A DNA stretch of 64,000 nucleotides from Chitinophaga pinensis (GCA_945878115.1 CAMDVD010000007.1:1-64000), one strand, 5' to 3'. Shown: positions 26,357-36,467, counted from the stretch's first letter. The notes: generated by a model from the letters alone, not told the origin. Numbers and translations are program-made.

Positions 26357-26901
26357 ATGAGACAATTCTACTATTTAAATTTATTCTTTTTATTTGTGAC
26401 TATAATCTCATGTAAAAATGTGACATCTGATTACGTAATAAATTGGACAAATGAAATCAAAATCAAAATTATTGAAGATGCAAATTGCACCCCTGACAAA
26501 ACCGTAGTAGATACTATGCTAAGCAAAATAACTTTCTATAGAAAAGGGAATAAACTCAAATCCTTTTTTTTAAACCTACATTGGACAAAACAAACAAAAC
26601 TATTTTGAAAGATACTATCGCTTCCAGCTTTTTTAGCACCGATCAGCAATTCGAAGTTATACGAGAAATATGTCCAATTGCAAATCAGAATTTTGAAGGA
26701 CTGATATATCATCATTACTTTATCGGTTTTAGAGAATCAAGATACTGTAATGGCATTATAAAAAGACAAGAGTTTTATTATAATAGTGAGCCAATAGGAA
26801 TATCTAAAGAATATGACTCGATAGGAAACTTTATTAAAGAAAAAGACTATGGCAAAAAAGAGTTATTTAATAAATTCAGAAATATTAAATACTACCGATA
26901 A
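26357..26901 (+). pseudogene. lipoprotein gene with a frameshift at a run of eight T
   Basis: The ATG at 26357 starts MRQFYYLNLFFLFVTIISCKN, a lipoprotein signal peptide. The frame runs to KGNKLKSFF and then, after TTTTTTTT at 26564-26571, drifts into a stop at 26608. A -1 shift at the T-run joins it to the other frame (KPTLDKTNKTILKDTIASSF ...), which continues to 26901. The tail (KRQEFYYNSEPIGISKEYD) resembles a MORN_2/YwqK-type repeat. The joined product would be about 180 residues. It is a real frameshift, a sequencing error, or slippage. Confidence 0.65.
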
Positions 26902-26937
26902 AATGTAATTTTCACTTGCCGAAGAGTCTCCGCTTTA

Positions 26938-27600
26938 TTCCTCGCAGAGTCTCCGCCTCGGGACTCTGCGATTTATTTTTTACGACTACCCATGTTGAAA
27001 TACAAAGCATTCATTTTGAACTGAAAACTAACTTTCTCTAATCAACCCGCAGAGTGCCTCACAAACTTTAAGCCGCATACATGATTTGTACAGAGGACAC
27101 ATCTGCGGAGATGGAAAAACTTACAACTTACAACTTATGCCTTACGACTACTTCGTAACCCGCAGAGTGCCTCACAAACTTTAAGCCGCATACATGATTT
27201 GTGCGGAGGACACATCTTCGGAGATGGAATGGAAGACTTACAACTTATGCCTTACGCCTTACGACTACTTCGAAACCCGCAGAGTGCCTCACAAACATTA
27301 TACTCGCATACATGATTAGTGCATAGAACAAATCTGCGGAGATGGAAAAGACTTATGCCTTACGACTTATAACTTTTATTCCTCGCAGAGTCTCCGCCTC
27401 GAGACTCTGCGATTTATTTTTTACGACTACCCATGTTGAAATACACAGGATTCATTTTGAACTGAAAACTAACTTTCACCAATCAACCCGCAGAGTGCCT
27501 CACAAACATTTAAATCGTATACATAATTAGTGCAGAGGACACATCTGCGGAGATGGAAAAGACTTATGCCTTACGCCTTACAACTTACGCCTAAAATTGA
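26938..27600. repeat. array of palindromic repeats without genes
   Basis: Four units begin CCGCAGAGTGCCTC (27047, 27153, 27277, 27488) and end TCTGCGG (27102, TCTTCGG at 27215, 27333, 27544), so each can fold with a 7-bp end stem. A second element with GCAGAGTC ... GACTCTGC begins near 26943 and again near 27375, followed by about 110 bp of direct repeat (ACGACTACCCATGTTGAAAT). Between units are CTTA-rich runs (CTTACAACTTATGCCTTACG). There is no coding potential in 26902-27709. Unit spacing is irregular, so this is not a CRISPR. Confidence 0.8.
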
Positions 27601-27709
27601 AAACTCATTTTCGTAGTTAGCAGAATATTTATTTAGCTTTACCACAAAATAATTTTCACAAGAGAAACTAATGTAAAATTATTTTATTCATCCCTTAAAT
27701 TTAAAAACT

Positions 27710-28693
27710 ATGCTATACAGAAATCTCGGAAAATCAGGCTTACAAATTAGTGCATTATCTTTTGGAAGTTGGGTTAGTTTTCATAAACAAATTAATGATA
27801 AACGTGCGGAAGAATTGATGAGTATTGCCTATGATCATGGCATTAATTTTTTTGACAATGCAGAAGTGTATGCTTTGGGCGAAAGTGAAAAAATGATGGG
27901 ACGTGTATTGCACAAGAAAAAATGGGATAGAACAAGCTATATCGTTAGTAGTAAAGTTTTCTTTGGTTGGCGTGGCGAAAAGAATAAACCGAATCAAATG
28001 GGGCTGAGCAGAAAGCATGTGATAGAAGGATGCCATGAAGCATTAAAAAGATTGCAAGTGGATTATTTAGATTTATATTTTTGTCACCGAGCAGATAAAA
28101 ATACACCCATTGAGGAAACGGTATTGGCAATGAATACCTTGATACAACAAGGGAAAATTTTGTATTGGGGTACTAGTGAATGGAGCGGTGTAGAAATCAT
28201 GGAGGCACATCGCATTGCCGAAAAATATCGCATCATTGGTCCAACCATGGAACAACCACAATACAATTTATTTGAACGTGAAAAAATAGAAAATGAATAT
28301 CTGCCCATCTTTCAAAATGTTGGTATGGGTACTACTATTTGGAGTCCTTTAGCAACTGGTTTATTGACAGGTAAATACAATGATGGCATTCCAAAAAATT
28401 CGAGGTTTGATATAAAAGGTATGGGGTTTTTAGTAGATAGATGGTTGCATAAAGACAAGATAGATAAAGTAAAAAAGTTAGCTACATTAGCAAAAGAATT
28501 AGACATCAGTTTGGCGCAATTAAGTCTGGCTTGGTGTGCTACTAATCCAAATGTATCTACCGTTATTTTAGGTGCTACTAAAAAAGAACAACTCATTGAA
28601 AATCTAAAATCATTGGATGCATTGCCTAAATTGACTTCGGCTGTACTTTTGAAAATAGAAAAAATAATGGGCAATAAACCAATTCTAGCTTAG
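27710..28693 (+). CDS. aldo/keto reductase (Kv-beta/YghZ-like)
   Basis: This NADPH-dependent reductase of the AKR TIM-barrel superfamily begins MLYRNLGKSGLQISALSFGSW. The tetrad is visible: Asp and Tyr in FFDNAEVYALGESE, Lys in SSKVFFGW, His in LYFCHRAD. NADP-site segments are WSPLATGLLTGKY and VILGATKKEQL near the C-terminus. The closest subgroup by eye is the potassium-channel beta-subunit-like enzymes. The substrate is unknown. Its last 9 bp overlap the convergent recO. Confidence 0.88.
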   Translation: MLYRNLGKSGLQISALSFGSWVSFHKQINDKRAEELMSIAYDHGINFFDNAEVYALGESEKMMGRVLHKKKWDRTSYIVSSKVFFGWRGEKNKPNQMGLSRKHVIEGCHEALKRLQVDYLDLYFCHRADKNTPIEETVLAMNTLIQQGKILYWGTSEWSGVEIMEAHRIAEKYRIIGPTMEQPQYNLFEREKIENEYLPIFQNVGMGTTIWSPLATGLLTGKYNDGIPKNSRFDIKGMGFLVDRWLHKDKIDKVKKLATLAKELDISLAQLSLAWCATNPNVSTVILGATKKEQLIENLKSLDALPKLTSAVLLKIEKIMGNKPILA

Positions 28694-29419
28694 TATTTCA
28701 TGCAGAATCTCTACACTTTTTAATTCGCCCATATGCGGTATGTGTAAGTGTATATATTGTAAACAAATAGCCAAAAGTTCTTTTCTTTTTTGTTGATTTA
28801 AATTGGCATTTATTATTTGATTTTCATCCGATAAAAATATTTCCGACAGTAACTTAGCATTGGATTCAAGACAATAATAACCATGTTGAATATCAGCCAT
28901 GGTACAAAACAATCCATTTTGCAAATCCAATACTGGCGTCGATTCTGTGTAATGATTTTGTAATGCAAATCCTAATCTATCCGCCAATTGCAAGGTAAAA
29001 AGAATTGGAAAATTGGCTAATGAAGATGTTGCAGATTTTTCAATATGCATATAACAATTTTCAAAAAAATCAAATAACACAGCACTCTCTTCCGGCTCAG
29101 AAATAGTTTTGGTAATAAGCTCGGTAACAAATATGGCAATGGTATTTTTTACCATTACGCTTTGTAAACTTTGGTATAAAAAATAAATACGCGCCTCTTT
29201 AATTCGTTGTAAATTTTTATTGGGTTGATGATAAACTTCTAGGTCCAGTAAAGTAGTAGGCTGATAAATATTCGCCTTTGCAGATGATTTTTTTTCACTC
29301 CGAACACCATTTACCAAATAACTTTGAACACCAAACAATTCTGTATACATGGTGACTACAATGCTCGTATCGCCATATTTGATCGTACGTAAAACAATGG
29401 CTTTGGTTGTGTGTAACAT
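28685..29419 (-). CDS. recO: DNA repair protein RecO
   Basis: RecO works with RecR (and RecF) to load RecA on SSB-coated DNA. The 244-residue protein starts MLHTTKAIVLRTIKYGDTS, followed by YTELFGVQSYLVNGVR, the OB-fold N-terminus of RecO. The C-terminal helical part matches in length, but no zinc cysteines are obvious. The start is 5 bp after the stop of the upstream TPR membrane protein, so it is co-transcribed with that pair. Confidence 0.92.
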   Translation of the reverse strand: MLHTTKAIVLRTIKYGDTSIVVTMYTELFGVQSYLVNGVRSEKKSSAKANIYQPTTLLDLEVYHQPNKNLQRIKEARIYFLYQSLQSVMVKNTIAIFVTELITKTISEPEESAVLFDFFENCYMHIEKSATSSLANFPILFTLQLADRLGFALQNHYTESTPVLDLQNGLFCTMADIQHGYYCLESNAKLLSEIFLSDENQIINANLNQQKRKELLAICLQYIHLHIPHMGELKSVEILHEILS

Positions 29420-29424
29420 ATTTG

Positions 29425-31452
29425 TTATTGCATTCCTTGATTGCGAATAGCATTTGCTCTTTGTTGGTAATATACCGCTTGCAAAGTATCTCCAATATTT
29501 TGGTAAGTCATACTTAAATATTGTAATGACACCACATCTAAACTATCGTGTTCACTTGCTTTTTTAAACCAAAATAGTGCACTGTCCAGTCGATTGGCAT
29601 TGCCATAAATACAACCAATATTATTCATGTAATCACTTTCACTGGTATCCTTACTCGTTGCGTTGACAAAATAAGAAAATGCAATGGCATATAGTTTGTT
29701 CGCTTCTTCCAAATTAGATTGCTTTAATGCATTCGCTTTATTCAAATAAACAGTCCCAATATTATTGATAAAAATTGGATTACTTGTATCGCGAATATTT
29801 GCTTCATGATAAAAAGAGTAAGCAGAATCTAATTGCCCTCTATTAAAATAATTTAATCCTATTTCATTATAGCCTTCTGGCGGCATGTATGGATAAATGC
29901 TTAAGGCTTTTGATAAATAGGCAAATGATTTTTGATTTTCAACAGCACTCGAATCCTCAATTTGTTGTTGGCTATAACCCAATGAGATAAGCTCGTTTGC
30001 CAATTCTTGTTTCCTTTCCCCTCCCGATAATTTAATACCCAAGTTATATAATAAATGACAAGAATTTGGACTTGTTTCTATGTCTTTGGATAAGAGTATT
30101 ATATCACTTACCCAATCTTTATTTCTAGTCCATGTTTTAAAAGAATATAAACCAGCAAGTACAAAAACAATAGCAAATAATTGTGGCGCTTTCTGCATGG
30201 TCTCTGCGAAAGAGGTTTCTATTTTTTCCTTATCCAATTTTTCATATAAGGCATATACCAAGGCTAAACAAATACCAAGTGATGGTATAAAAAATAATCG
30301 TTCACCAAATGAAGTACCAATCAAAAAGAAAACATTAGAGGTAATAGACATGCTGATTATAAGCCATAGGAATCCAAAGCCAATGACACTTTTTTGTTGC
30401 CATTGCTTAACTGTATAGAATAGCAAGCTTATACAAATGATCATCACAACTAAAAACCCTACATCAGCAAATCCAACGGGTTGAATGGTTGAGTAAGAAT
30501 AATCACTAGAGAGGGCATACGGTAAGAAAAAAGTTTTGAGGTATAAACCAAATGTACTTACAGCAGAAGCAATTTGGGATGTATTTGCGAAAGCCGCTTC
30601 TTTACATAAAACCAAATAATTGTCTGATGCCATTATTGCTCTAGGCTCAGGATATACATGTAATACATTCCATCTACACCAAAGAAAAAATAAAACACAT
30701 GCAGCACTACTTGCCGTAATCAAGATATTTTTTTTGACAGGGATATCCAATAAAAAATACAAGAATAATGGAACAAGCGCCAGTGCAGTAACTGCAGATT
30801 CTTTCGAAAATAATGCCATCAACAAACTCAGTATTGCAAGAACAAAATAAAACGCCACATCCTTTTTGATATATTGTTGTATACATCGTAGGGCGAGTAA
30901 AATACCGAGTAAGCTCAACAATTCGTCAGCGCATTTGATATTATCCACCACTTCTGTATGTATAGGATGAACGATAAAAAGTAGAGAAACTAAAAAAGCC
31001 ACAACCCATTTTTTGTGGAACGCTTCCAATAAAATAAAAAATAGTAAAACCCCGATACACCCGTACAGTAAGGCTTGTAGAATATGAAACAAATGTGGAT
31101 CGCCATCAAACAAATTCCATTCTATATTAAAAAGGAGTTTGGTGAATGGTCTATAAATTACATTCTCTTGATCATGATAAGCACCACTTAAATGTGGTGT
31201 AGAAAAAATAACTTTCGCATTCTCGAAACCTACACTCGCCTCTGTTATTTTATTTGTTTTAATAATACCAATATCATCCAACACAAATCCATGCTGAAAA
31301 GTATTGCTAAATAATAAAAATGCAATGGCAAAAAGTACAAGTGCCAAGTGCAATGGTTTAGGGGTAGAGTTTATTGTTGGATTCAATGCCTTCTTTTGTT
31401 CAACAGGCATTTCTTCTTTTTCTATAGGCATGTCAGTGATTGAATTACTCAT
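29425..31452 (-). CDS. TMTC-like membrane protein with C-terminal TPRs
   Basis: The 675-residue protein has about ten membrane segments, then TPR repeats (about residues 500-665). The loop after the first helix has FVLDDIGIIKTNK and YRPFTKLLFNIEWNLF, followed by HPIHTEVVDNIKCADELLSLLG. These resemble eukaryotic TMTC and related bacterial GT-C-type glycosyltransferases that use lipid-linked sugars, with the DD pair as the likely acidic site. It could glycosylate exported proteins; this is inference from fold and motifs. It is a paralogue of the next gene upstream. Confidence 0.65.
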   Translation of the reverse strand: MSNSITDMPIEKEEMPVEQKKALNPTINSTPKPLHLALVLFAIAFLLFSNTFQHGFVLDDIGIIKTNKITEASVGFENAKVIFSTPHLSGAYHDQENVIYRPFTKLLFNIEWNLFDGDPHLFHILQALLYGCIGVLLFFILLEAFHKKWVVAFLVSLLFIVHPIHTEVVDNIKCADELLSLLGILLALRCIQQYIKKDVAFYFVLAILSLLMALFSKESAVTALALVPLFLYFLLDIPVKKNILITASSAACVLFFLWCRWNVLHVYPEPRAIMASDNYLVLCKEAAFANTSQIASAVSTFGLYLKTFFLPYALSSDYSYSTIQPVGFADVGFLVVMIICISLLFYTVKQWQQKSVIGFGFLWLIISMSITSNVFFLIGTSFGERLFFIPSLGICLALVYALYEKLDKEKIETSFAETMQKAPQLFAIVFVLAGLYSFKTWTRNKDWVSDIILLSKDIETSPNSCHLLYNLGIKLSGGERKQELANELISLGYSQQQIEDSSAVENQKSFAYLSKALSIYPYMPPEGYNEIGLNYFNRGQLDSAYSFYHEANIRDTSNPIFINNIGTVYLNKANALKQSNLEEANKLYAIAFSYFVNATSKDTSESDYMNNIGCIYGNANRLDSALFWFKKASEHDSLDVVSLQYLSMTYQNIGDTLQAVYYQQRANAIRNQGMQ

Positions 31453-31485
31453 GATGTGGATTGATTTACCAATTGAAATAAAATA

Positions 31486-33525
31486 CTATTGACGTAAATT
31501 TTCTGTTCTTCTCATGCGAACGTAATCTGCTTTTTGTCTATAATACTGCGCATTCACACTATCTCCTTTATTTCGATAAGTCATATCTAAAAATTGGACA
31601 GAAGTAAGATCTAGTGAATCATGATCACTCGCTTTTTTGAACCAATAAATCGCACTGTCATATCTATTGGTAATACCATATACACAAGCGATATTATTCA
31701 TAAAATCACTTTCCGTTGTATCCTTCAAATTTGCTTTCAGAAAAAATGGAATGGCAGTGGTAAATAATTGCATCGCTTCAACAGGATTTGTTTGTCGCAA
31801 TGCCAATCCCTTATTGTAAAAAACAGTACCAATATTATTTGTAAAAATACTATTGGTGGTATCTTCTTTAAAGGCTCTTGTATAGTACTTGTAGGCAGAA
31901 TCCAATTGACCAATATTAAAATATGCTTTTCCTAATTGGTTATATCCATCAGAAGGCAGGGCTGGATAAATACTCAAAGATTTACTTAAATAATAAATCG
32001 ATTTTGCACTTTCCTTGGCACTAGAATCATTGATCTGTTGTGGCGAATAACCAAGTGCACTCATCTTGTCGGTCAATACTTCTTTTCGTTCTGTACCAGA
32101 TAAGTGATTGCCCATATAAAATAATAAGTGCGTTGAATTTGGATAGCTTTCTATGTCTTTTGAAAACAAACCGAAATCACTTTCCCAATCATTATTTCTA
32201 GAAAAGGTTTTAAACGAATACGCAATAGAAACAATGATTACAATCGCAAAAAGTAATGGTGCTTTTCCAAGCATACTAAAAAAACTGCCTTCTACTTTCT
32301 CTTTGTTTAAAAAAATGGACAAAGCATATACAAGCGATAAACATAATCCAAGGGAAGGCACAAATAATAAACGTTCTCCGAAGGAGGTACCAATCAACAT
32401 AAAAACATTGGAGGTCAACGACATGCTCACAAAGAACCAAAGGAAACCAAAACCGATAACGCTTTTTTCCTTCCATTTCCAAATAGCAAAAACAAACATA
32501 GAGATGAACAAAAGGAAGGATACCAAAAATCCAATATCCGTAAATCCAACCGGTATCATCGTGGAATAAGAATAGTCGCAAGACAATGGATAAGGATAGA
32601 AAAATGTTTGAATATATAAGCCAAGGGTATGCACCGCAGATGGGAATTGATAAGTATTTGGATAAGCTGGGTTTTTGCACAAGACCATATAATTATCCAA
32701 TGCACTCAATGGACTTGGTGCAGGATAAATATGCAATACATTCCATCTACAAATTAAAAAGAAGAAAGCACATGCCGCCATAATAGAGGAAATAATTGCA
32801 TTTTTTTTGATAGAAAAATTGCTGAAGAAATATATAAATAATGGAATGATACCAATGACTACAACCGTAGATTCTTTTGAAAATAAACCCATTAAAAAAC
32901 TAAGTACAGCAAGTACCAGAAAGAGCATTTTTTCTTTTGTGAAATAAAGTTGTAGACAACGCAATGCCATTAAACTCCCCAATAAACTTAATATTTCATC
33001 CGCACTTTTTACATTCGCAACCACCTCTGTATGTATAGGATGAACAATAAAAAGTAAGGTAGCCAAAAATGCAACCACCCACTTTTTTTGTAAAATATCA
33101 TACAAAATAAGAAACATAAAAATGCCAATCAGTGCGTACAGCAAGGTATTGACAATATGGAAAGCATGGGCATTGGCTTGAAACACATTCCACTCGATAT
33201 TAAAAACCAATTTTGTAAATGGACGATACAATGAATTTTCTAAATCCGAAAAATCCCCTTTACGATGTGGCGTAGAGAAAATAAGTTTTGTGTTTTCGAA
33301 GCTGACACCTGCTTTCGTTATTTTATTATTTTTAATGATACCATGATCGTCCAATACAAATCGATGGTGGAAAGTATTGCTATAAATAAGTATGGCAACC
33401 AATGCCAATACAGCAGCAAAAATCCAATGGCTATATTTTGATTTGGGTTTGACTTCCGTTTGCCTTTCCTTCTCTACTACAATCGCATTTTTAGGCAAAG
33501 GTTTTTGTTGTTTAATCTTACTCAT
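31486..33525 (-). CDS. TMTC-like membrane protein with C-terminal TPRs (paralogue)
   Basis: At 679 residues it is collinear with the 29425-31452 product: FVLDDHGIIKNNK, YRPFTKLVFNIEWNVF, HPIHTEVVANVKSADEILSLLG, many membrane helices, then TPR units such as YNQLGKAYFNIGQLDSAYKYY. The two genes are adjacent (33-bp gap) and arose by tandem duplication. The N-terminal cytoplasmic stretch is rich in Lys/Gln. It starts 5 bp downstream of a small lipoprotein gene, forming lipoprotein-TMTC-TMTC-recO. Confidence 0.65.
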   Translation of the reverse strand: MSKIKQQKPLPKNAIVVEKERQTEVKPKSKYSHWIFAAVLALVAILIYSNTFHHRFVLDDHGIIKNNKITKAGVSFENTKLIFSTPHRKGDFSDLENSLYRPFTKLVFNIEWNVFQANAHAFHIVNTLLYALIGIFMFLILYDILQKKWVVAFLATLLFIVHPIHTEVVANVKSADEILSLLGSLMALRCLQLYFTKEKMLFLVLAVLSFLMGLFSKESTVVVIGIIPLFIYFFSNFSIKKNAIISSIMAACAFFFLICRWNVLHIYPAPSPLSALDNYMVLCKNPAYPNTYQFPSAVHTLGLYIQTFFYPYPLSCDYSYSTMIPVGFTDIGFLVSFLLFISMFVFAIWKWKEKSVIGFGFLWFFVSMSLTSNVFMLIGTSFGERLLFVPSLGLCLSLVYALSIFLNKEKVEGSFFSMLGKAPLLFAIVIIVSIAYSFKTFSRNNDWESDFGLFSKDIESYPNSTHLLFYMGNHLSGTERKEVLTDKMSALGYSPQQINDSSAKESAKSIYYLSKSLSIYPALPSDGYNQLGKAYFNIGQLDSAYKYYTRAFKEDTTNSIFTNNIGTVFYNKGLALRQTNPVEAMQLFTTAIPFFLKANLKDTTESDFMNNIACVYGITNRYDSAIYWFKKASDHDSLDLTSVQFLDMTYRNKGDSVNAQYYRQKADYVRMRRTENLRQ

Positions 33526-33530
33526 AGGTC

Positions 33531-33734
33531 TTATTTATTTTCCAATATAATTGGTGCTGTTCTATTCCGCACTGTATCTATAGGTTTGGGTTGAGCAGCT
33601 GGAATGGTAATTGTATTTTTTTTCTTCGCAACCTTTTTCTTGGATGTTGTAGACTGCATATTTTTCGTATGCCTACAAGAAGTAAATAATAAACAAGAAG
33701 CGGTTAGTATTAGAAAGACGAATTTTAGTTTCAT
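33531..33734 (-). CDS. small lipoprotein
   Basis: The 67-residue protein starts MKLKFVFLILTASCLLFTSC, a lipoprotein signal with cysteine at about residue 20. The tail is Lys/Thr/Pro rich (TTSKKKVAKKKNTITIP, AAQPKPIDTVRNR) with no fold expected. It is the first gene of the lipoprotein-TMTC-TMTC-recO unit and has a good -7 element upstream. It could be a target or an anchor for the membrane proteins; no function can be given. Confidence 0.6.
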   Translation of the reverse strand: MKLKFVFLILTASCLLFTSCRHTKNMQSTTSKKKVAKKKNTITIPAAQPKPIDTVRNRTAPIILENK

Positions 33735-33757
33735 ATTTTTTGCATCCGATGGAGCAA

Positions 33758-33765
33758 CAAATATA
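33758..33765 (-). promoter_or_regulatory. -7 promoter element for the lipoprotein-TMTC-recO unit
   Basis: TATATTTG on the minus strand, 23 bp before the lipoprotein ATG; matches TAnnTTTG. Confidence 0.5.
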
Positions 33766-33799
33766 ATATCATTAGCATATATTTTTGATACTACTTAGT

Positions 33800-34313
33800 T
33801 TCAGTTGGTAAGTCACTATATCGATAGGGAAATTTGCCACGCGCTTTGTCTGAACTATGATACTTCGGCTGTGCTCAGTACGGGGTTTTTTGATTGATGT
33901 GATGGCTATGATTTGCTTTTGAAGTTTGTTTTGCTTTTGTTTGCAATTCCTAGGTCTAGCGCGAGAATGAGGCGTAGGTATAAGCGTTGGCTTCTCGTGC
34001 TTTACCCTAAAACAATTTACAGGTTTTCTAATAATGTTTATTAAAATGATTTATCAAACTAAGGCGCAAGAAACCAAGACACAAAAACCGGACTTCATTT
34101 TTGCGCCAAGAGTGAGAATAAACTTTTCCTTTTGTCTGAACTATGATACTTCGGCTACACTCAGTACTGGTTCAGCTCTGCTCAGTTCAGGTTTATTTGA
34201 TTGTTGTGATGGCTATGATTTGCCTTTGAAGTTTGCGTGCTTTTCGTTTGGATCTCTTGGAACTAGCAATTTACAATTATCAATTTAGCATTTGCAATTT
34301 GCAAAAAAATCAC
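33800..34313. repeat. intergenic repeats (CTGAACTATGATACTTCGGCT type)
   Basis: No gene is seen. GTCTGAACTATGATACTTCG occurs twice (near 33848 and 34135), each followed by CTCAGTAC and then by TGTGATGGCTATGATTTG. Related pieces occur at 36.65-36.78 kb, and CTCAGTACAGG at 56.5 kb. ORFs here are composition artefacts. Confidence 0.6.
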
Positions 34314-36467
34314 TTAATTCCTCACTGTCATTTCATCCAACAATCTTCTACCATCTAACACCTTATCGACTACCCAAAGTACATAGCGAATATCAGCGCA
34401 AATGGTTCTTTTGTATCTTTTATCAAAAGCAATATCACCACTCATTGCTTCCCAGTTGCCATCAAATGCAGTACCTATCAATTCTCCATCAGCATTGATA
34501 ACAGGGCTTCCAGAGTTGCCCCCAGTTATATCATCTGTCGTGATAAAGCAAGTCACTAATTCGCCCAATTTTTTATCTTGGTAAGGCCCGTAGTTTCTTG
34601 TTTTCAATAATTCAACAACCTTAGGTTGCAAATCAAACTCTTTATCACCTGCTTTATACTTATCTAAAAGTCCATTTGCAGTCGTATAATAATTGAAGGA
34701 AACAGCGTCTTTCGGTGCGTATGCACTCACCTTACCATAAGTTACACGCATGGTAGAATTTGCATCTGGATACATCAATTTATTGTTTGCTTTTTCTAAT
34801 AATGCGCCTTGATACGCTCTGTTTAAATCAAACATTTCGTAGGTGAAATCATTGATTTTTGGTTCGTAATATTCTTTATAATTTTTTACTTCACTCAATG
34901 CATGTTGTACTGCTGGATCAAGCAATAGTATGCGTATAAAATCAGCATGACAAAGGGTAGCAAATTTTGCACTATCTAAAAGTGCCGTATTTTGATACAC
35001 AAAATCGGTATAATCATCGAAGGTCTTTTTCCAATTTTCAGAACCGTATTTTTCAAATACTTCAGATGTGAAAATGTCTGGATGTTGTCCTTTTGGAATA
35101 TCTTGATAGAACATTAAATTAAGCGCAGCAAAAACCTTCTTATCCAATTCGACATTTATATTTTTCAAAATGGATTTGCGAGATGCAACTATTTTCTTAC
35201 ATAAATTTTCAATAGAATCAGCAGATTCATTGGCTTCTACGGCCTTACCAACTTGTTCAAAACTAGCACCTAACTTGGTCAATGCGGAAGCCATAAATGC
35301 TTCTCTGTAATACGTGGCATGCTTGGCATAAGGTCTATAATTGGCGTATGCCTTTTTGAAGTCGGGCATAATTTTTTTCACATCGCTATCATTTTCTTTT
35401 GCCCATTTCACAAATTCGTCTTCTTCATCTTGTTTCAATTCTTCAATATGTAGATTTTTCAATTGCTCTGTTTGACCAATAAAATATTTCCAATAATTTG
35501 CCAATTGTGCATAGGATGAAGCATATTGCAAATCAACTGCTGGATCTTTTTCCATTTCTTCACGCATGATGCTCAAGCGTTTATCTCTTATTTTTACAAC
35601 GGAAGGATTGCTTACATTGATGGCTAAATCTACACCATAAGAAGTGAGGTATCTTGTAGTACGACCAGGATAACCCATGACCATTGCATAATCATTTTCT
35701 TGTACCCCTTTTAATGAAACTGGTAAATGATGTTTAGGAATATATGGTCGGTTGTTGATAGAATAAGGAGCAGGTTTATTGTCGTTATTGGAATACACCC
35801 TGAACATCGAAAAATCACATGTATGTCTTGGCCACATCCAATTGTCGGTATCGCCACCAAATTTTCCCAAACTCTCTGGTGGTGCAGATACTAGACGAAC
35901 ATCTGTAAAACGTTGGTACACGAAAAGGTAATATTTATTGCCTGCATAAAAAGATTTCACATCACTCTCATAGGCTCCATCTTCATTAGACACTTTCGTT
36001 ATTTTCTTAGAAATTTCATCGAATTTTTTTTCAACATCTGCGCCATAAGCATCGCCAATAAATGCAGAAACTTTATCTGTAACATCTTCTATACGAACTA
36101 AAAAACGAACACTTAATCCAGGAGCTGGCAATTCTTGATCCATGCTGTTTGCCATAAAACCATTCATTAAATAATTATTGCTCACCGAGCTTAATGTAGC
36201 AATTGCATCATAACCACAATGATGATTCGTCAATAATAAACCTTTGTCTGAAATAACTTCCGCAGTACAACCACCACCAAAATGTACAATGGCATCTTTC
36301 AAAGAACCGTTATTGATACTATAGATTTGTTCGGCTGTCAATTTCAATCCCATCTTTTGCATGGCATCATAATTTTGCGAAATCAATAGTGGTAGCCACA
36401 TTCCTTCATCCGCGCGAACAATGAATTGAGAAGAAATGAATAAAAAGAAAAGGATAATTTTTTTCAT
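34314..36467 (-). CDS. S46 family dipeptidyl peptidase, DPP7-type
   Basis: This periplasmic serine exopeptidase removes dipeptides from peptide N-termini. The 717-residue protein has a signal peptide (to VRADEG), then MWLPLL. The catalytic His is in LLLTNHHCGYD and the nucleophile Ser in GGNSGSPVINADGELIG near residue 650. The residue 18 places after that serine, in TAFDGNW, is glycine. In P. gingivalis DPP7 this site is Gly (hydrophobic P1) and in DPP11 it is Arg (acidic P1), so DPP7-like specificity is expected. It feeds peptide uptake. Confidence 0.9.
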   Translation of the reverse strand: MKKIILFFLFISSQFIVRADEGMWLPLLISQNYDAMQKMGLKLTAEQIYSINNGSLKDAIVHFGGGCTAEVISDKGLLLTNHHCGYDAIATLSSVSNNYLMNGFMANSMDQELPAPGLSVRFLVRIEDVTDKVSAFIGDAYGADVEKKFDEISKKITKVSNEDGAYESDVKSFYAGNKYYLFVYQRFTDVRLVSAPPESLGKFGGDTDNWMWPRHTCDFSMFRVYSNNDNKPAPYSINNRPYIPKHHLPVSLKGVQENDYAMVMGYPGRTTRYLTSYGVDLAINVSNPSVVKIRDKRLSIMREEMEKDPAVDLQYASSYAQLANYWKYFIGQTEQLKNLHIEELKQDEEDEFVKWAKENDSDVKKIMPDFKKAYANYRPYAKHATYYREAFMASALTKLGASFEQVGKAVEANESADSIENLCKKIVASRKSILKNINVELDKKVFAALNLMFYQDIPKGQHPDIFTSEVFEKYGSENWKKTFDDYTDFVYQNTALLDSAKFATLCHADFIRILLLDPAVQHALSEVKNYKEYYEPKINDFTYEMFDLNRAYQGALLEKANNKLMYPDANSTMRVTYGKVSAYAPKDAVSFNYYTTANGLLDKYKAGDKEFDLQPKVVELLKTRNYGPYQDKKLGELVTCFITTDDITGGNSGSPVINADGELIGTAFDGNWEAMSGDIAFDKRYKRTICADIRYVLWVVDKVLDGRRLLDEMTVRN

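Noticed and set aside
26938-27600. Possible CRISPR array
   Set aside because: Units are palindromic, spacing is irregular (106, 124, 211 bp), the intervals are themselves repeated, and no cas gene is nearby.
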